Shown: positions 16,842-25,565 of the stretch, one piece after another
Layout of the letters: each line of letters opens with the position of its first letter
How positions within the stretch are numbered: the first letter of the stretch is position 1
Assembly (NCBI RefSeq): GCF_030123325.1
Contig: NZ_CP126106.1
Location: 3,500,001-3,564,000 of the forward strand
Origin: Peribacillus simplex
Lineage (GTDB): Bacteria; Bacillota; Bacilli; Bacillales; DSM-1321
Direction: 5' to 3'
Length of the DNA: 64,000 nucleotides
Notes under the pieces: model-generated
Databases searched by the model: none
What the model saw: only the letters and a program-made list of their open reading frames with translations
Told to the model about the DNA's origin: nothing
Translations under genes and position numbers: made by a program

Positions 16842-16999
16842 GGAATCCTCCTATAGTGGTAATTCATTGTTATCATATCATTTTTATTTAAAGGAAATGT
16901 AAAAAGGTGTTTACCCATTTCTATTTTTGTATTTGTATAATCAAGTTATACAGTAATCAGAGGTAGCTTGATAAAGAGGCTATATTACGGAGGTGAAAT

Positions 17000-17129
17000 A
17001 TGAGCAAGTATGATGCTTTCTATAACTATTTGAAAAGCACCTGGTGGGCAAATGGAGGGTATATTCGATGAGGCAGGATGGAAAGTTCAAAGTGTAGTGT
17101 TAGGTGAGTATGTTGAATTTATAAGATGA
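17000..17129 (+). pseudogene. MSKYDA-type small protein with internal deletion and frameshift
   Basis: After GGAGGTG an ATG at 17000 opens MSKYDAFYNYLKSTWWANGG, then stops. A second frame continues DEAGWKVQSVVLGEYVEFIR to TGA at 17127. A known family of about 80-100 aa proteins starts MSKYDALYxYL, has an AWWANxG segment and ends AGWKVxxVDLxxxxVxF. Here about 30 middle residues are missing and the two ends are out of frame. Family recognition is from memory. Confidence 0.55.
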
Positions 17130-17248
17130 AAATTTACGTAACGCGAACTAAAAAAAATGTAGAAGTGAATGTGGAGGCTGTTAATTAAACTATTAGGGTA
17201 AGGTAGGTAAGCAATTTTCTTGAATTAAAGTATGAGTGGTGGATTTTA

Positions 17249-17863
17249 ATGAAAATAGTAAACAAATCACCAAAAAGTAACCAACGTTTACATTTGGACC
17301 TAATTAAAAATGGATGGGTTCCGATGAAAGAACCTAAGAATTTAATAAGTGCTATTTTGTTATCTATCCCTTTAATGATTGTCGCTGCCATTATCTCTAT
17401 TGGGATAATAAATATCTTTTCAAATATTTCTTTAAGCGACTTTGGACTGACATCAAGTTCAATATCAATAACAATTAACCTAGGTATTATTTTTTTGCTA
17501 GTCTTCCTTTTAATACTTCACGAATTACTTCATTTGATTTTCATTCCTAATTTTATTAAATCAGAAAAAACATATGTAGGACTTACTCTTTTCGGGGGTT
17601 TTGTGATAACGGAAGAAGAGATTTTAAAATCAAGGTATATCTCCATTACAATTGCTCCCTTCATGATTATTTCAATAATTTTCCCATTAATATTAGGTGT
17701 ATTTGGACTATTAACACCGCCACTGAAATTTTTGATAATTCTAAACTCAATGGCATCATCAGTTGATATACTTAATCTCCTACTTATAATTAAACAGGTA
17801 CCGAATAATGCAATTCTGAAAAGTAATGGACCATACACTTATTGGAAAAAATCACTTAAATAA
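17249..17863 (+). CDS. DUF3267-type membrane metalloprotease-like protein
   Basis: The 204-aa integral membrane protein has four or five predicted hydrophobic segments (about 35-60, 72-95, 128-150 and 152-175). A zinc-protease HExxH motif lies inside the second (LLILHELLHLIFIPN, about residues 90-104). DUF3267 proteins share this layout with site-2-protease-like enzymes, but their substrates are unknown. The start follows GGTGG by 7 nt. The gene is monocistronic and ends at a shared terminator. Function beyond a possible membrane protease is not known. Confidence 0.75.
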   Translation: MKIVNKSPKSNQRLHLDLIKNGWVPMKEPKNLISAILLSIPLMIVAAIISIGIINIFSNISLSDFGLTSSSISITINLGIIFLLVFLLILHELLHLIFIPNFIKSEKTYVGLTLFGGFVITEEEILKSRYISITIAPFMIISIIFPLILGVFGLLTPPLKFLIILNSMASSVDILNLLLIIKQVPNNAILKSNGPYTYWKKSLK

Positions 17864-17933
17864 GAAAACTGTAAATAGAAAGTTTCCTTATTTTACAATA
17901 TTCAGCAAAATATAAGTACTATTTGTTTTATAC

Positions 17934-17967
17934 AAAAAGCTCGGTTAGTCAAAAAGCCGAGCTTTTG
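17934..17967. terminator. bidirectional terminator between convergent genes
   Basis: AAAAAGCTCGG and CCGAGCTTTTG form the stem. It serves the plus-strand DUF3267 gene and possibly the minus-strand pyridoxine kinase gene. Confidence 0.75.
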
Positions 17968-17998
17968 TTACTCTATTTTTTTCCATTTTTTAAAGCAT

Positions 17999-18847
17999 TC
18001 ATAATAACATTCGTAAATATTTTTCGAAGTTAACTCCTTCTACTTTAGGAATTTGCTCCAAGGAGGAATCATTGATAGCCTCTGTCAGGAATGCCACTGC
18101 GAGCTGTACGGATTTTTCTAGGTTCTCTCCACGCATCATGCTTCCCATAATCACAGATGCAAATAAATCACCAGTACCTGAATAGCTTTCACCGTTATAC
18201 TGCGTCGCACTATAAAAGGTTCTACTTCCGTCCAAATACATATTTCCGATAAACTGCTTCTCTGAATCTGCTGACGGTGGATTCATTCCAGTGATGATAA
18301 CCTGAGCTCCCGTTTCTTGCTGCAACATATTCCCGGCTTCTTCTATCGCTTTAATATAGTCCTCTTCGTTTGAATAGCTATGCAGCTTTTCATAAGACAA
18401 TCCGGTTAATAAACAGCACTCTGTAACATTTGGTGTAATGACATCTGCACGCTTCACCAGTTCTCTCATAAGTACCAGTAATTCATCGGTAAAAAGTTTA
18501 TAGACTTCTCCTATATCCCCCATTACTGGATCAACAAGTAAAATGGTTTCTTTTGTATAAAATTTATCTAAAAAATGGAAAATATTATTAATTTGCTCTT
18601 CACCAGTAACGAAGCCGGTATAGATTCCATCAAAGGTTACATTAAGCTTGCTCCATTCTTCTATGAAGTATTTCATTTTGGATGTAAAATCTTCACAAAA
18701 AAAACTTGGATATCCGGTTTGCGCAGTCAATATGGCCGTTGGTAAAGGGCATGCCTGCACGCCCATGACCGAAAGAACCGGAATTGCAGCTGTTAATGAA
18801 CATTTTCCAAAAGATGATAAATCCTGTAGTACAGCAACTTTTTTCAT
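17999..18847 (-). CDS. pdxK: pyridoxine / pyridoxamine kinase
   Basis: This ribokinase-fold enzyme phosphorylates vitamin B6 vitamers with ATP in the cytosol. The ATG at 18847 is chosen because GGAGG lies 5 nt upstream, inside the longer open frame. The 282-aa protein shows VAVLQDLSSFGKCSLTAAIP, LLVDPVMGD, the ADVITPNVTECCLLTG helix and the catalytic anion hole SGTGDLFASV near residue 223. Divergent and 209 bp away is an ECF transporter S component, suggesting that uptake and phosphorylation of B6 form one functional unit. Confidence 0.87.
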   Translation of the reverse strand: MKKVAVLQDLSSFGKCSLTAAIPVLSVMGVQACPLPTAILTAQTGYPSFFCEDFTSKMKYFIEEWSKLNVTFDGIYTGFVTGEEQINNIFHFLDKFYTKETILLVDPVMGDIGEVYKLFTDELLVLMRELVKRADVITPNVTECCLLTGLSYEKLHSYSNEEDYIKAIEEAGNMLQQETGAQVIITGMNPPSADSEKQFIGNMYLDGSRTFYSATQYNGESYSGTGDLFASVIMGSMMRGENLEKSVQLAVAFLTEAINDSSLEQIPKVEGVNFEKYLRMLL

Positions 18848-19056
18848 AATAACCTCCATATGGCCTATCCACTTTAAACTTTATTTATCTTATCATAAAT
18901 CAGCTAAAAACAGTCATCTCCTCTCTCTTTTCAATACGTATAATATCTGTATTTTTTATCAACTGACCTCATAGTTTTTTAATAAATTGACACTTTTATA
19001 GACACCAGTCTTTTGCTAAAATCATAGGAAAATTCTAGTTAGGAAGGTTTACAGAT

Positions 19057-19596
19057 ATGCAAAATACACAAAGTTATTCAAGGTCAAGTCAAAAAACTAT
19101 GGATTTAATTATTACCGCAATGTTGATTGCACTTGTGTTCCTATCTACTTTCTTTTTGAATATTAAACTGCCAATTGCCGCAAATGGAGGGTTAGTTCAT
19201 CTAGGAACAGCTATGCTTTTTATTGCATCTATTTTATTTGGTCCTAAAAAAGCAGCTCTTGCTGGTGCGATAGGAATGGGGTTATTTGATATAGTTGGAG
19301 GGTGGACATTGTGGGCACCTATCACCATTGTGGCGCGTGGTTTGCAAGGATATATAGTTGGTAAAATCGCTTGGTCAAAGGGTCGCAACGGTACTAGCAT
19401 TGCTTTCAATGTAATAGCAACAATCGTTTCCATTCCATTTATGATAGCTGTTTATTATATTGGTGAAGGGATTCTATACGGTAATTGGATTGCACCTTTA
19501 GCTTCGATACCTGGAGATCTCGTTCAAAATATATTAGGAATTATCGTTGCCGTTCCAGTTTGTGTGGCTTTGAAAAAGGTTCCTTATTTTAAGTAA
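19057..19596 (+). CDS. ECF transporter S component, probably for vitamin B6
   Basis: The 179-aa membrane protein has about five or six hydrophobic helices and the S-component pattern: SSQKTMDLIITAMLIALVFL at the start, the VHLGTAMLFIASILFGPKKAALAG block and a final helix GDLVQNILGIIVAVPVCVAL. S components bind a vitamin and dock to shared EcfA/EcfT modules encoded elsewhere. Next to pyridoxine kinase, the likely ligand is pyridoxine (compare the predicted PdxU families); this is a context inference. An extended -10 like sequence TTTTGCTAAAAT lies about 50 bp upstream. No riboswitch was recognised. Confidence 0.8.
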   Translation: MQNTQSYSRSSQKTMDLIITAMLIALVFLSTFFLNIKLPIAANGGLVHLGTAMLFIASILFGPKKAALAGAIGMGLFDIVGGWTLWAPITIVARGLQGYIVGKIAWSKGRNGTSIAFNVIATIVSIPFMIAVYYIGEGILYGNWIAPLASIPGDLVQNILGIIVAVPVCVALKKVPYFK

Positions 19597-19609
19597 ATTC
19601 GCTACAAAG

Positions 19610-20602
19610 GTAAACGTCAAGTAGCCCCCAAATACTACATGGATGGTGTATTTCGGGACTATTTTTTGTTTGCTTCCCTTTTTATCGGTACTCTGCATGC
19701 AGAGGGTAAACTAGATGACCACGGCAAGACTTTATCTATTTCTTTTTTATTCGTAAGATCCATATTTGGTAGCATTTCAAACAAATAGCGAAGATAATGA
19801 TAGGGACTCAAATCGTTCTCTTTTGCTGTTTCAACCACACTATACATGATGGCACTCCCTCTAGCACCTCGCGGTGTATTAGAAAACATCCAATTTTTTC
19901 TCCCAATCACAAACGGCTTAATGGAACGTTCACTTCTGTTGTTGTCGATTTCTAAATGTCCGTCCAATAAAAAAGCTTCAAGATGATTCCATTGATTCAA
20001 ACAATAAGTGATGGCTTTTCCTAGCGCGCTTTTTGGTAGAACGAGATCTTTTTGTTCATAAATCCATGCTGAAAAAAGGTCCAGAATGGGCCTGCTTTTT
20101 TCCAGTCGCTGCTCATATCGTTCTGTAGAGTCGACATGTTTTAGCTTTCTTTCGATAGAATAGAGTTGATTACAGAAATACAACCCTTCGCTCGCCTTCA
20201 CCTTTTTTCCCTGCTGTGAATCAGGTAAAGCCTTTAAGGCTTCATCAAACTTACGTCTGGCATGCGCCCAACATCCCACAAGGGTGACATCCGGTACTTG
20301 ATTGTAACCACTATATCCATCCACTTGTAAATAACCTTGATAACCCGTTAAAAAACGTTTCGGGTGTTCGCCTGCTCTTGTTGGTTGATAGTCATAGAGA
20401 ACAATGGGGATATCATCTCGCCCTGTGCGATATAACCACCAAGCAGCTTTGGATAATCCACTTTCTTTAAAATCTTGGATGTGGGCTTCCCATTCCTTCT
20501 TTATAAGTTGTTTTGTCATAAAAAAACCTCCACATATAGGATGTAAGGAGATTATCTCATGCCTTATTTACAAATTGTAGGTGGGGAATATTTGACGCTT
20601 AC
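19610..20602 (-). mobile_element. IS66-family element with large internal deletion
   Basis: The terminal inverted repeats are GTAAACGTCAAGTA (19610-19623) and, on the other strand, GTAAGCGTCAAATA (20602-20589), typical IS66 ends. The element is about 993 bp instead of the usual 2.4-2.7 kb. The 8-bp flanks (CTACAAAG and TTACCGCC) do not match, so no target duplication is visible. Confidence 0.75.
19659..20519 (-). pseudogene. IS66 deletion fusion: accessory-ORF start joined to transposase C-terminus
   Basis: The 286-codon frame is open and has GGAGG upstream, but it is chimeric. The first 27 residues (MTKQLIKKEWEAHIQDFKES...) look like the start of the small IS66 accessory protein (OrfA/TnpA), while from WLYRTGRDDIPIVLYDYQPT onward it is the DDE transposase C-terminal half with the IS66 C-terminal domain (IGRKNWMFSNTPRGARGS). 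The TnpB gene and the first catalytic Asp region are deleted. The second Asp (QVDGYSGY) and Glu (LEIDNNRSERSIKP) remain. It should be inactive as a transposase but might still be translated. Confidence 0.8.
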
Positions 20603-20722
20603 TTACCGCCCATAAAACGGCAGATTAAGGAAGGTTTAAATCTTCTTTAAATTTGTAAGAAAGAGTATGAATTTTGGTTATGATATAACAAGACAATCCG
20701 GTTATTTAGGAGGCTTAAGAAA

Positions 20723-21541
20723 ATGACGAATTCAATTAAATTTGATCTGCACACTCACCATGAACGATGTGGACATGCTATCGGCACAATTGAGGATTAT
20801 GTAAAACAAGCCATTGAATACGGCTTGCAATATATTGGGATTTCTGATCATTCTCCATATTTCTATAGTGAGGACGACCATCTCTACCCGACTATTGCAA
20901 TGGCAAAAAGTGAACTTGTCCCTTATATCGAGGAAGTACTTCGTTTAAAAGAAAAATATGAAGGTAAAATTCACGTGTTATTAGGAATGGAAAGCGATTT
21001 CTTCCCTGATCACATTGAAATCTACCGTGATCAATATCTTTTACACCCTTTTGACTACATAATCGGATCTGTTCATTATGTTCAAGACATTAGCATTTTT
21101 AAAAGAGGGCGTTGGAATGGTTTAACTTCTAAAGAACAGTCAGGATTAAAGGACAAATATTATGAATTAATACAGAAATCTGCAAAAAGCGGAGTGTTCC
21201 AAATCTTAGGTCATATTGATGCAATGAAAGGGTTTTATCCAGCCTTTTCTTCCATTGAGACAGACAGTATTGAAAAAACGTTAAAAATCATTGGTCAAGA
21301 AGATATCGCCATTGAGATTAATACCTCGGGAAAAACAAAAGATTGTGGTGGGTGGTATCCAGCTGATGACATTTTAGAACGAGCTCTTTTCTATAATGTG
21401 AAGGTAACATTTGGATCGGATTCGCATACACCTGAACGTATCGGCGATGATTTTGAACTAGTTAAGAAAAGACTAAAGGAGATCGGCTTTTCTGAGTGGG
21501 CTTACTTTGTTAACAAGCAAAGGATTCTCACTCCACTTTAA
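20723..21541 (+). CDS. hisJ: histidinol-phosphatase, PHP family (HisJ/HisK type)
   Basis: The 272-aa metal-dependent phosphatase of the PHP superfamily catalyses the penultimate step of histidine synthesis in Bacilli. The motifs are in place: FDLHTHHERCGHA (first metal site with the HisJ-specific HERCGH), GISDHSP, LLGMESDFFPDH, IIGSVHYV, LGHIDAMKG and FGSDSHTPERIG at the C-terminus. GGAGG lies 9 nt before ATG. As in B. subtilis, the gene stands outside a his operon. Confidence 0.88.
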   Translation: MTNSIKFDLHTHHERCGHAIGTIEDYVKQAIEYGLQYIGISDHSPYFYSEDDHLYPTIAMAKSELVPYIEEVLRLKEKYEGKIHVLLGMESDFFPDHIEIYRDQYLLHPFDYIIGSVHYVQDISIFKRGRWNGLTSKEQSGLKDKYYELIQKSAKSGVFQILGHIDAMKGFYPAFSSIETDSIEKTLKIIGQEDIAIEINTSGKTKDCGGWYPADDILERALFYNVKVTFGSDSHTPERIGDDFELVKKRLKEIGFSEWAYFVNKQRILTPL

Positions 21542-21654
21542 CCTTCAGTCAATAGGATTAGAATTGGTTCCATTCGTTCAAGGATATGCAGTTTTATGCT
21601 AAAAATAAGGCACTTTTCGTAAAGATTGTTGTTTTTAAAACGAAACTATTAAGG

Positions 21655-21779
21655 TTGATTGGAGCGCAAGTGCGAGACTCCTGCGGGAGCAGCGGGACAG
21701 GCGAGCCCCACAGGCGTTTACGCCGAGGAGGCTCACCGCCCGCCCCGCGGAAAGCGAGCATCTGGAGGGGAAATCAACC
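21655..21779. repeat. GC-rich dispersed repeat (Bacillus REP-like), copy 1
   Basis: The unit starts TTGATTGGAGCGCAAG and continues GCGAGACTCCTGCGGGAGC, a run of hairpins, GCCGAGGAGGCTC and GCGGAAAGCGAGCATC, then GGGAAATCAAC. Its ends are inverted copies (GTTGATT..GGAG / CTC..AATCAAC type). Related copies lie at 33937-34059 and 53521-53583, in the opposite orientation. Confidence 0.85.
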
Positions 21780-21822
21780 ACACCGCTTTACTTGGTAAAT
21801 AGTATGCGAAAACAGCCAAAAT

Positions 21823-21855
21823 AAAAAAAGCCGACCAATAAAAGGTCGGCTTCTT
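21823..21855. terminator. terminator
   Basis: AAAAAAGCCGACC and GGTCGGCTTCTT form the stem around AATAAAA. Confidence 0.8.
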
Positions 21856-21922
21856 CAATTAATCTGTCCTTTTGTTTTAGGAAGAGTTCTCTCTTTCATT
21901 AAATAGCTGAAGCTGGTCTGTT

Positions 21923-22912
21923 TTAATTCCCCGGGGTCGCCTCGTTTACTGGCTGCTGAACTTGTACCTTGTCCCCTATTTCAATGGACAGCAAATCCTC
22001 ACCTACTATAACTGTTCCTTCATATGCTTTTTTTGTTCTTTCGAGCAAATCAGCTTTTTCTTCAGTTAATCCTCCCAATAATACAATATGTGAGTACACT
22101 GCAAGTTTTGGCTGTATTTGGCTAAAGACTTTACCTGCTTCCTCAGGTGTAGTGTGAAGATCAAGGATATTGGCTATTGATTCTGAATCATTATCAGGTC
22201 TTGCAGCTGCAACCTCATGAATGACTGCGTCTGCACCTTTAGCAAATTTAATTAAATTTTCATTATAGCGGGTGTCACCCGAGAAGACTACTGAATGTCC
22301 TTTGTAATTAACCCGATAACCGAAAGCAGGCTCAATTGATTTATGGTCAACCTTAAAGGCTATTACTTCAATTCCCTTTTTTTTATAGACAATCCCCTCC
22401 TTGATATCATTTGCGACGATACTTGCTCCTTCAATGTTTCCATTTCCAGAATCATCTCTTGCATCCAAATCGGCTTTGAATGCTTTATTCATATGTAACA
22501 TCATTTTCTCGGTTCCCTTAGGTCCCCAAACCTTAAATGCTTGCTCTCGTTTCCCTCCTGTTGGTAAAGAACCTGTAAGCTATACGTCTGGTAGGCCGAT
22601 TGTATGATCCGAATGCAAATGAGTAAGAAATAACTTGTCAACACTGCCTGGTAGCATATTCATTTTATATAATTGTAAAGCAGTTCCACGTCCAGCATCA
22701 AAGAGGAGTTTATCATCACCAACTTCTACAAGTATTGATGGACCGGAGCGGGTTGTACTTAAAAGAGGAGAACCTGTTCCTAAAAGAGTTACTTTAAAGT
22801 CCGTTTGCTGTTCAGCTGTTTGGCCAAAAGAAGGAAGAAATAATGATAATGATAGAATTTTTGAAACTCCTAACAAAAAACCAAAAGAAGTATTCCTTAT
22901 TCTTTTCGTCAT
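21923..22912 (-). pseudogene. secreted MBL-fold metallohydrolase interrupted by one amber codon
   Basis: The 330-codon frame is continuous except for a single TAG at 22580-22582. The N-terminal part (22912-22583) has a signal peptide (GFLLGVSKILSLSLFLPSFG) and the metallo-beta-lactamase metal motif THLHSDH preceded by LLFDAGRG. The remainder continues in the same frame with LTGSLPTGGKREQAFKVWGP, FSGDTRY and VYSHIVLLGG, the later metal ligands. A TGG Trp (GLPDVWLTGS) is the likely ancestral codon. Related enzymes are ribonuclease-Z or arylsulfatase-like hydrolases. All other codons are intact, so the mutation is recent, a sequencing error, or suppressed. Confidence 0.85.
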
Positions 22913-23170
22913 AACAAAAACCCCCTGTCAGATTATTCCCCTAAATACATGGAAGAATAAACCACTTGTTTTGTATATAAAATATAGTTTCAGATTTCAC
23001 TCCCACAAATTGAATATTACAATATTTATAATATTCAGTCAATAATACCCGAAGTAAATCCTGTATACTAATTCACCCTCCATCAAAACAACTCAAGCTG
23101 AAATTATTGGATTTCATATAGGGTCAATTGTTCATACTAAAGAGAAAATATCTGTTAAGAAGGAGCTTAT

Positions 23171-23347
23171 ATGACAAACAAAAAAAATAATAACCATAAT
23201 CCAGCGCAACATAAAAGTCAGGTTAGTCGATTAACTAAAGAAGTAATGGAAGTGGATACAGATGTCAATGAAGATCCCAATCGGGAAAAATTATTAGATG
23301 AATCCGTTGACTCTTTTCTAAAATCGAAAGAAGGACAAGGGTATTAG
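23171..23347 (+). CDS. small hydrophilic Bacillus protein (58 aa)
   Basis: AAGGAGC lies 7 nt before ATG 23171 and the 58-codon frame ends at TAG 23347. The product starts MTNKKNNNHNPAQHKSQVSR, then has an acidic middle (VMEVDTDVNEDPNREKLLDE) and ends SFLKSKEGQGY. It has no membrane or signal segment, is strongly charged and is likely unstructured. Family not recognised, though the composition resembles small spore-associated or stress proteins of Bacilli. The gene is followed by a terminator. Confidence 0.6.
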   Translation: MTNKKNNNHNPAQHKSQVSRLTKEVMEVDTDVNEDPNREKLLDESVDSFLKSKEGQGY

Positions 23348-23411
23348 ACGAGGAATTGTGGTCGAGATTGTCTTGTTTTCAGGAGCGTTTTTTTTATTTT
23401 CTTTCTAATTC

Positions 23412-23450
23412 AAATGGGCCGCTCATGAAGCTTTGAGAGGCCCATTTTGT
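23412..23450 (+). terminator. terminator after the 58-aa gene
   Basis: AAATGGGCCGCTC and GAGAGGCCCATTTTG pair with one bulge around ATGAAGCTTT, followed by TTTGTTTCTT. Confidence 0.7.
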
Positions 23451-23593
23451 TTCTTATCACGAACGCTTTTCTTCTTGGGGTACCGCAAGCAAGCGTTGAA
23501 TTATGATGTCTTAATGCACTAAAGCTCCCATTTGTTGAAAATGACGATATAATGTTAGTGGAATGATTGTATTCGCAAAAGGAGGTCCGTTTC

Positions 23594-24214
23594 TTGAATA
23601 TTTTAATTTTGGGTGCAACTGGACGAGTTGGGGGGCAATTAGTTACTTATAGTCTCCAAGACAGACATCATGTTACAGTTTTGGTTCGCACTCCTGGGAA
23701 GATTGGAATGAACAATGCCAATTTAACCATTATTCAAGGTAATGTTTTAAATAAAGATGATATCGTACGTGCCATGCATGGGATTGATGTAGTTTTTAGT
23801 GCACTGAATACTGATGGGACAACCACTTTATCAGAAAGTATGCCACTAATTATTGAAGCAATGGAAAACGAAGGTATCCAACGAATTATTACCATTGGAA
23901 CAGCAGGTATCCTGCAAAGTAGAACAACCCCGAATATTCTGCGTTATCAGTCACGTGAATCTAAGCAGAGGTCTACCCGCGCAGCGAAAGAACATCATAA
24001 AGTTTACGAAATGCTTAAACAATCAACACTTCAATGGACTATTGTCTGTCCTACATATTTGCCGGATGGAGAAAGTGTAGGTACATATCGTGTGGAAGGT
24101 GACTTTTTACCGGAGAATGGGGTTGAAATATCCGTTCCGGATACAGCAGAATTTGCATTTAGCCAAATAAAAACTAGTGATTATTTAAATTCACGAGTAG
24201 GTATTGCCTACTAA
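23594..24214 (+). CDS. NAD(P)-binding oxidoreductase, NmrA / SDR-a5 like
   Basis: TTG 23594 is taken as the start because AAGGAGG lies 8 nt upstream and the Rossmann strand begins right after it (LNILILGATGRVGGQLVTYS); the open frame upstream would bury the ribosome binding site. The 206-aa protein has the GATGxxG nucleotide motif, an acidic/Arg site LVRTPGKIG, VDVVFSALNTDGTTT and a late WTIVCPTYLPDG loop. These atypical short-chain enzymes reduce flavins, quinones or act as NADP sensors. The substrate is unknown. The gene is monocistronic. Confidence 0.8.
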   Translation: MNILILGATGRVGGQLVTYSLQDRHHVTVLVRTPGKIGMNNANLTIIQGNVLNKDDIVRAMHGIDVVFSALNTDGTTTLSESMPLIIEAMENEGIQRIITIGTAGILQSRTTPNILRYQSRESKQRSTRAAKEHHKVYEMLKQSTLQWTIVCPTYLPDGESVGTYRVEGDFLPENGVEISVPDTAEFAFSQIKTSDYLNSRVGIAY

Positions 24215-24400
24215 ACATTCCTATTTGCATTACTCACTTGGAATCGTAGATGAAGTGAAGAAACCAGTACGTCCGCTTAGCCGGTTCAATTATCTTCGTA
24301 AATGTTCACAATCGCTGAACAATTGCCAAGAATATTTACCGGTTTCTTTTGGGCGAAGATTTCGCCCGTACCTTGTTCATGAACATTCCATTCCAATGTG

Positions 24401-25333
24401 CTATATTTCCCCTCCAAAAATAGCCACATTCTGCCTGTCAGGAGCAAACGCTAGCCCGTTCCAATTCAATACAGTCTGTACAAATCCCAGTGAGTCGGCA
24501 TTGTACCTCCCCGCGATCCTCTGATATGCTTCGAGCTCATATATGCCATCCCTATTGTAATCAACCGGATATAAACCAGATAAAGGATTGACCCATCCTT
24601 CTATCGGCGCCTTCAATTCACCATCCTTGTTATAAATTTCAGATAAATATTCCTTATCCTTATAAGTAAGGTCAAGAATGTACCTTTCTTTTAGATAATC
24701 ACTGTTCACCTTTGCTTTGTATTGGTTTTCATAATTAACAGCGTATTTATAGGTTTCATCGAATGCGTCTGAATTAAAAATGGTCATGAGTTGACCGTTA
24801 AGATATGAAAAAACATACGCATAAATGGAACCACCGCTTCCTCCTGTATCAATGACCACTAAAATGTCATCCCCTTTGTTACCTGTAAAATCACCAAGAA
24901 AAAGGGTCGGATTATATCCTGCGTTATTTTTCATGGGAACTTGTTCATATTGATTAGTCCTCCCATTTTGGATAACCAAAGTTACATTCCTCCAAAAGGG
25001 GCTACCAGGGGTTTTGTTTGCGGTAAGAAAAACATTGTCCTTTATCCCGTCCCCATCAATATCACCTTGCTTTGAGGTCACTGTGACTGTTCTGTACAAG
25101 TTCATTTCCCTTGCAAGAGCAGATTGAAGGCCCAATTGCATGTCTAGCAGCTCCTGCTTTGAAGGATAAGGATTTGGAAACGCCAAGGCGTTATCAATCG
25201 TTTGCATCGCTTCACTTGTTAAACCGGCCCTACTTTGAGTCTCAGCCAAACAGTACCAATAATAGGGGGCATTCGTTTCTTGTATTTTTGAGTAATAGTA
25301 ATGAATCACTTTTCTGATATCATACGTTTCCAA
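24401..25333 (-). CDS. VCBS/FG-GAP-like repeat protein of unknown function
   Basis: The TTG start at 25333 follows GGTGGG by 6 nt. The 310-aa product has no clear signal peptide. Its first 75 residues are helical and TPR-like (YWYCLAETQSRAGLTSEAMQ). A beta-rich part follows with calcium-loop type motifs (QGDIDGDGIKDNVFL near 90, YPVDYNRDGIYELEAY near 270) and FLGDFTGNKGDDILVVIDTG, as in VCBS/FG-GAP propeller repeats. Similar Bacillus proteins are annotated only as hypothetical. It may bind calcium or cell-surface ligands; this is inferred. Confidence 0.7.
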   Translation of the reverse strand: METYDIRKVIHYYYSKIQETNAPYYWYCLAETQSRAGLTSEAMQTIDNALAFPNPYPSKQELLDMQLGLQSALAREMNLYRTVTVTSKQGDIDGDGIKDNVFLTANKTPGSPFWRNVTLVIQNGRTNQYEQVPMKNNAGYNPTLFLGDFTGNKGDDILVVIDTGGSGGSIYAYVFSYLNGQLMTIFNSDAFDETYKYAVNYENQYKAKVNSDYLKERYILDLTYKDKEYLSEIYNKDGELKAPIEGWVNPLSGLYPVDYNRDGIYELEAYQRIAGRYNADSLGFVQTVLNWNGLAFAPDRQNVAIFGGEI

Positions 25334-25499
25334 CTACATCCCACCTGTCTCTTTATTATCCATATGAATTATATGCGGGAATTTATTGAATAGCATTGTG
25401 TGCATATCTATTGCTGGAAACAACTATATTGTCCTTTTCAAATATATCACTCTAATTATGAATGATTTCGGGCATAATACCTTTTATACAAATTTTCGC

Positions 25500-25547
25500 T
25501 TGCATATATTTATTTAATTTGCTATTATAACTGACGAACGTTCGTTA
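25500..25547 (+). promoter_or_regulatory. promoter and TetR operator of the efflux operon
   Basis: TTGCAT (25500-25505) and TATTAT (25523-25528) are spaced 17 bp. Immediately downstream the near-perfect palindrome GACGAACGTTCGTTA (25533-25547) covers the likely start of transcription. The TNACGAACGTTCGTNA pattern is typical of TetR operators, so autorepression is likely. Confidence 0.75.
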
Positions 25548-25565
25548 AATTATGAGGTGATATTA

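Noticed and set aside
18860..19056. Riboswitch in the pyridoxine kinase / ECF spacer
   Set aside because: No conserved riboswitch core or terminator-antiterminator pair was recognised in about 200 bp.
19602..20610. 8-bp target-site duplication flanking the IS66 derivative
   Set aside because: The flanking octamers CTACAAAG and TTACCGCC do not match.
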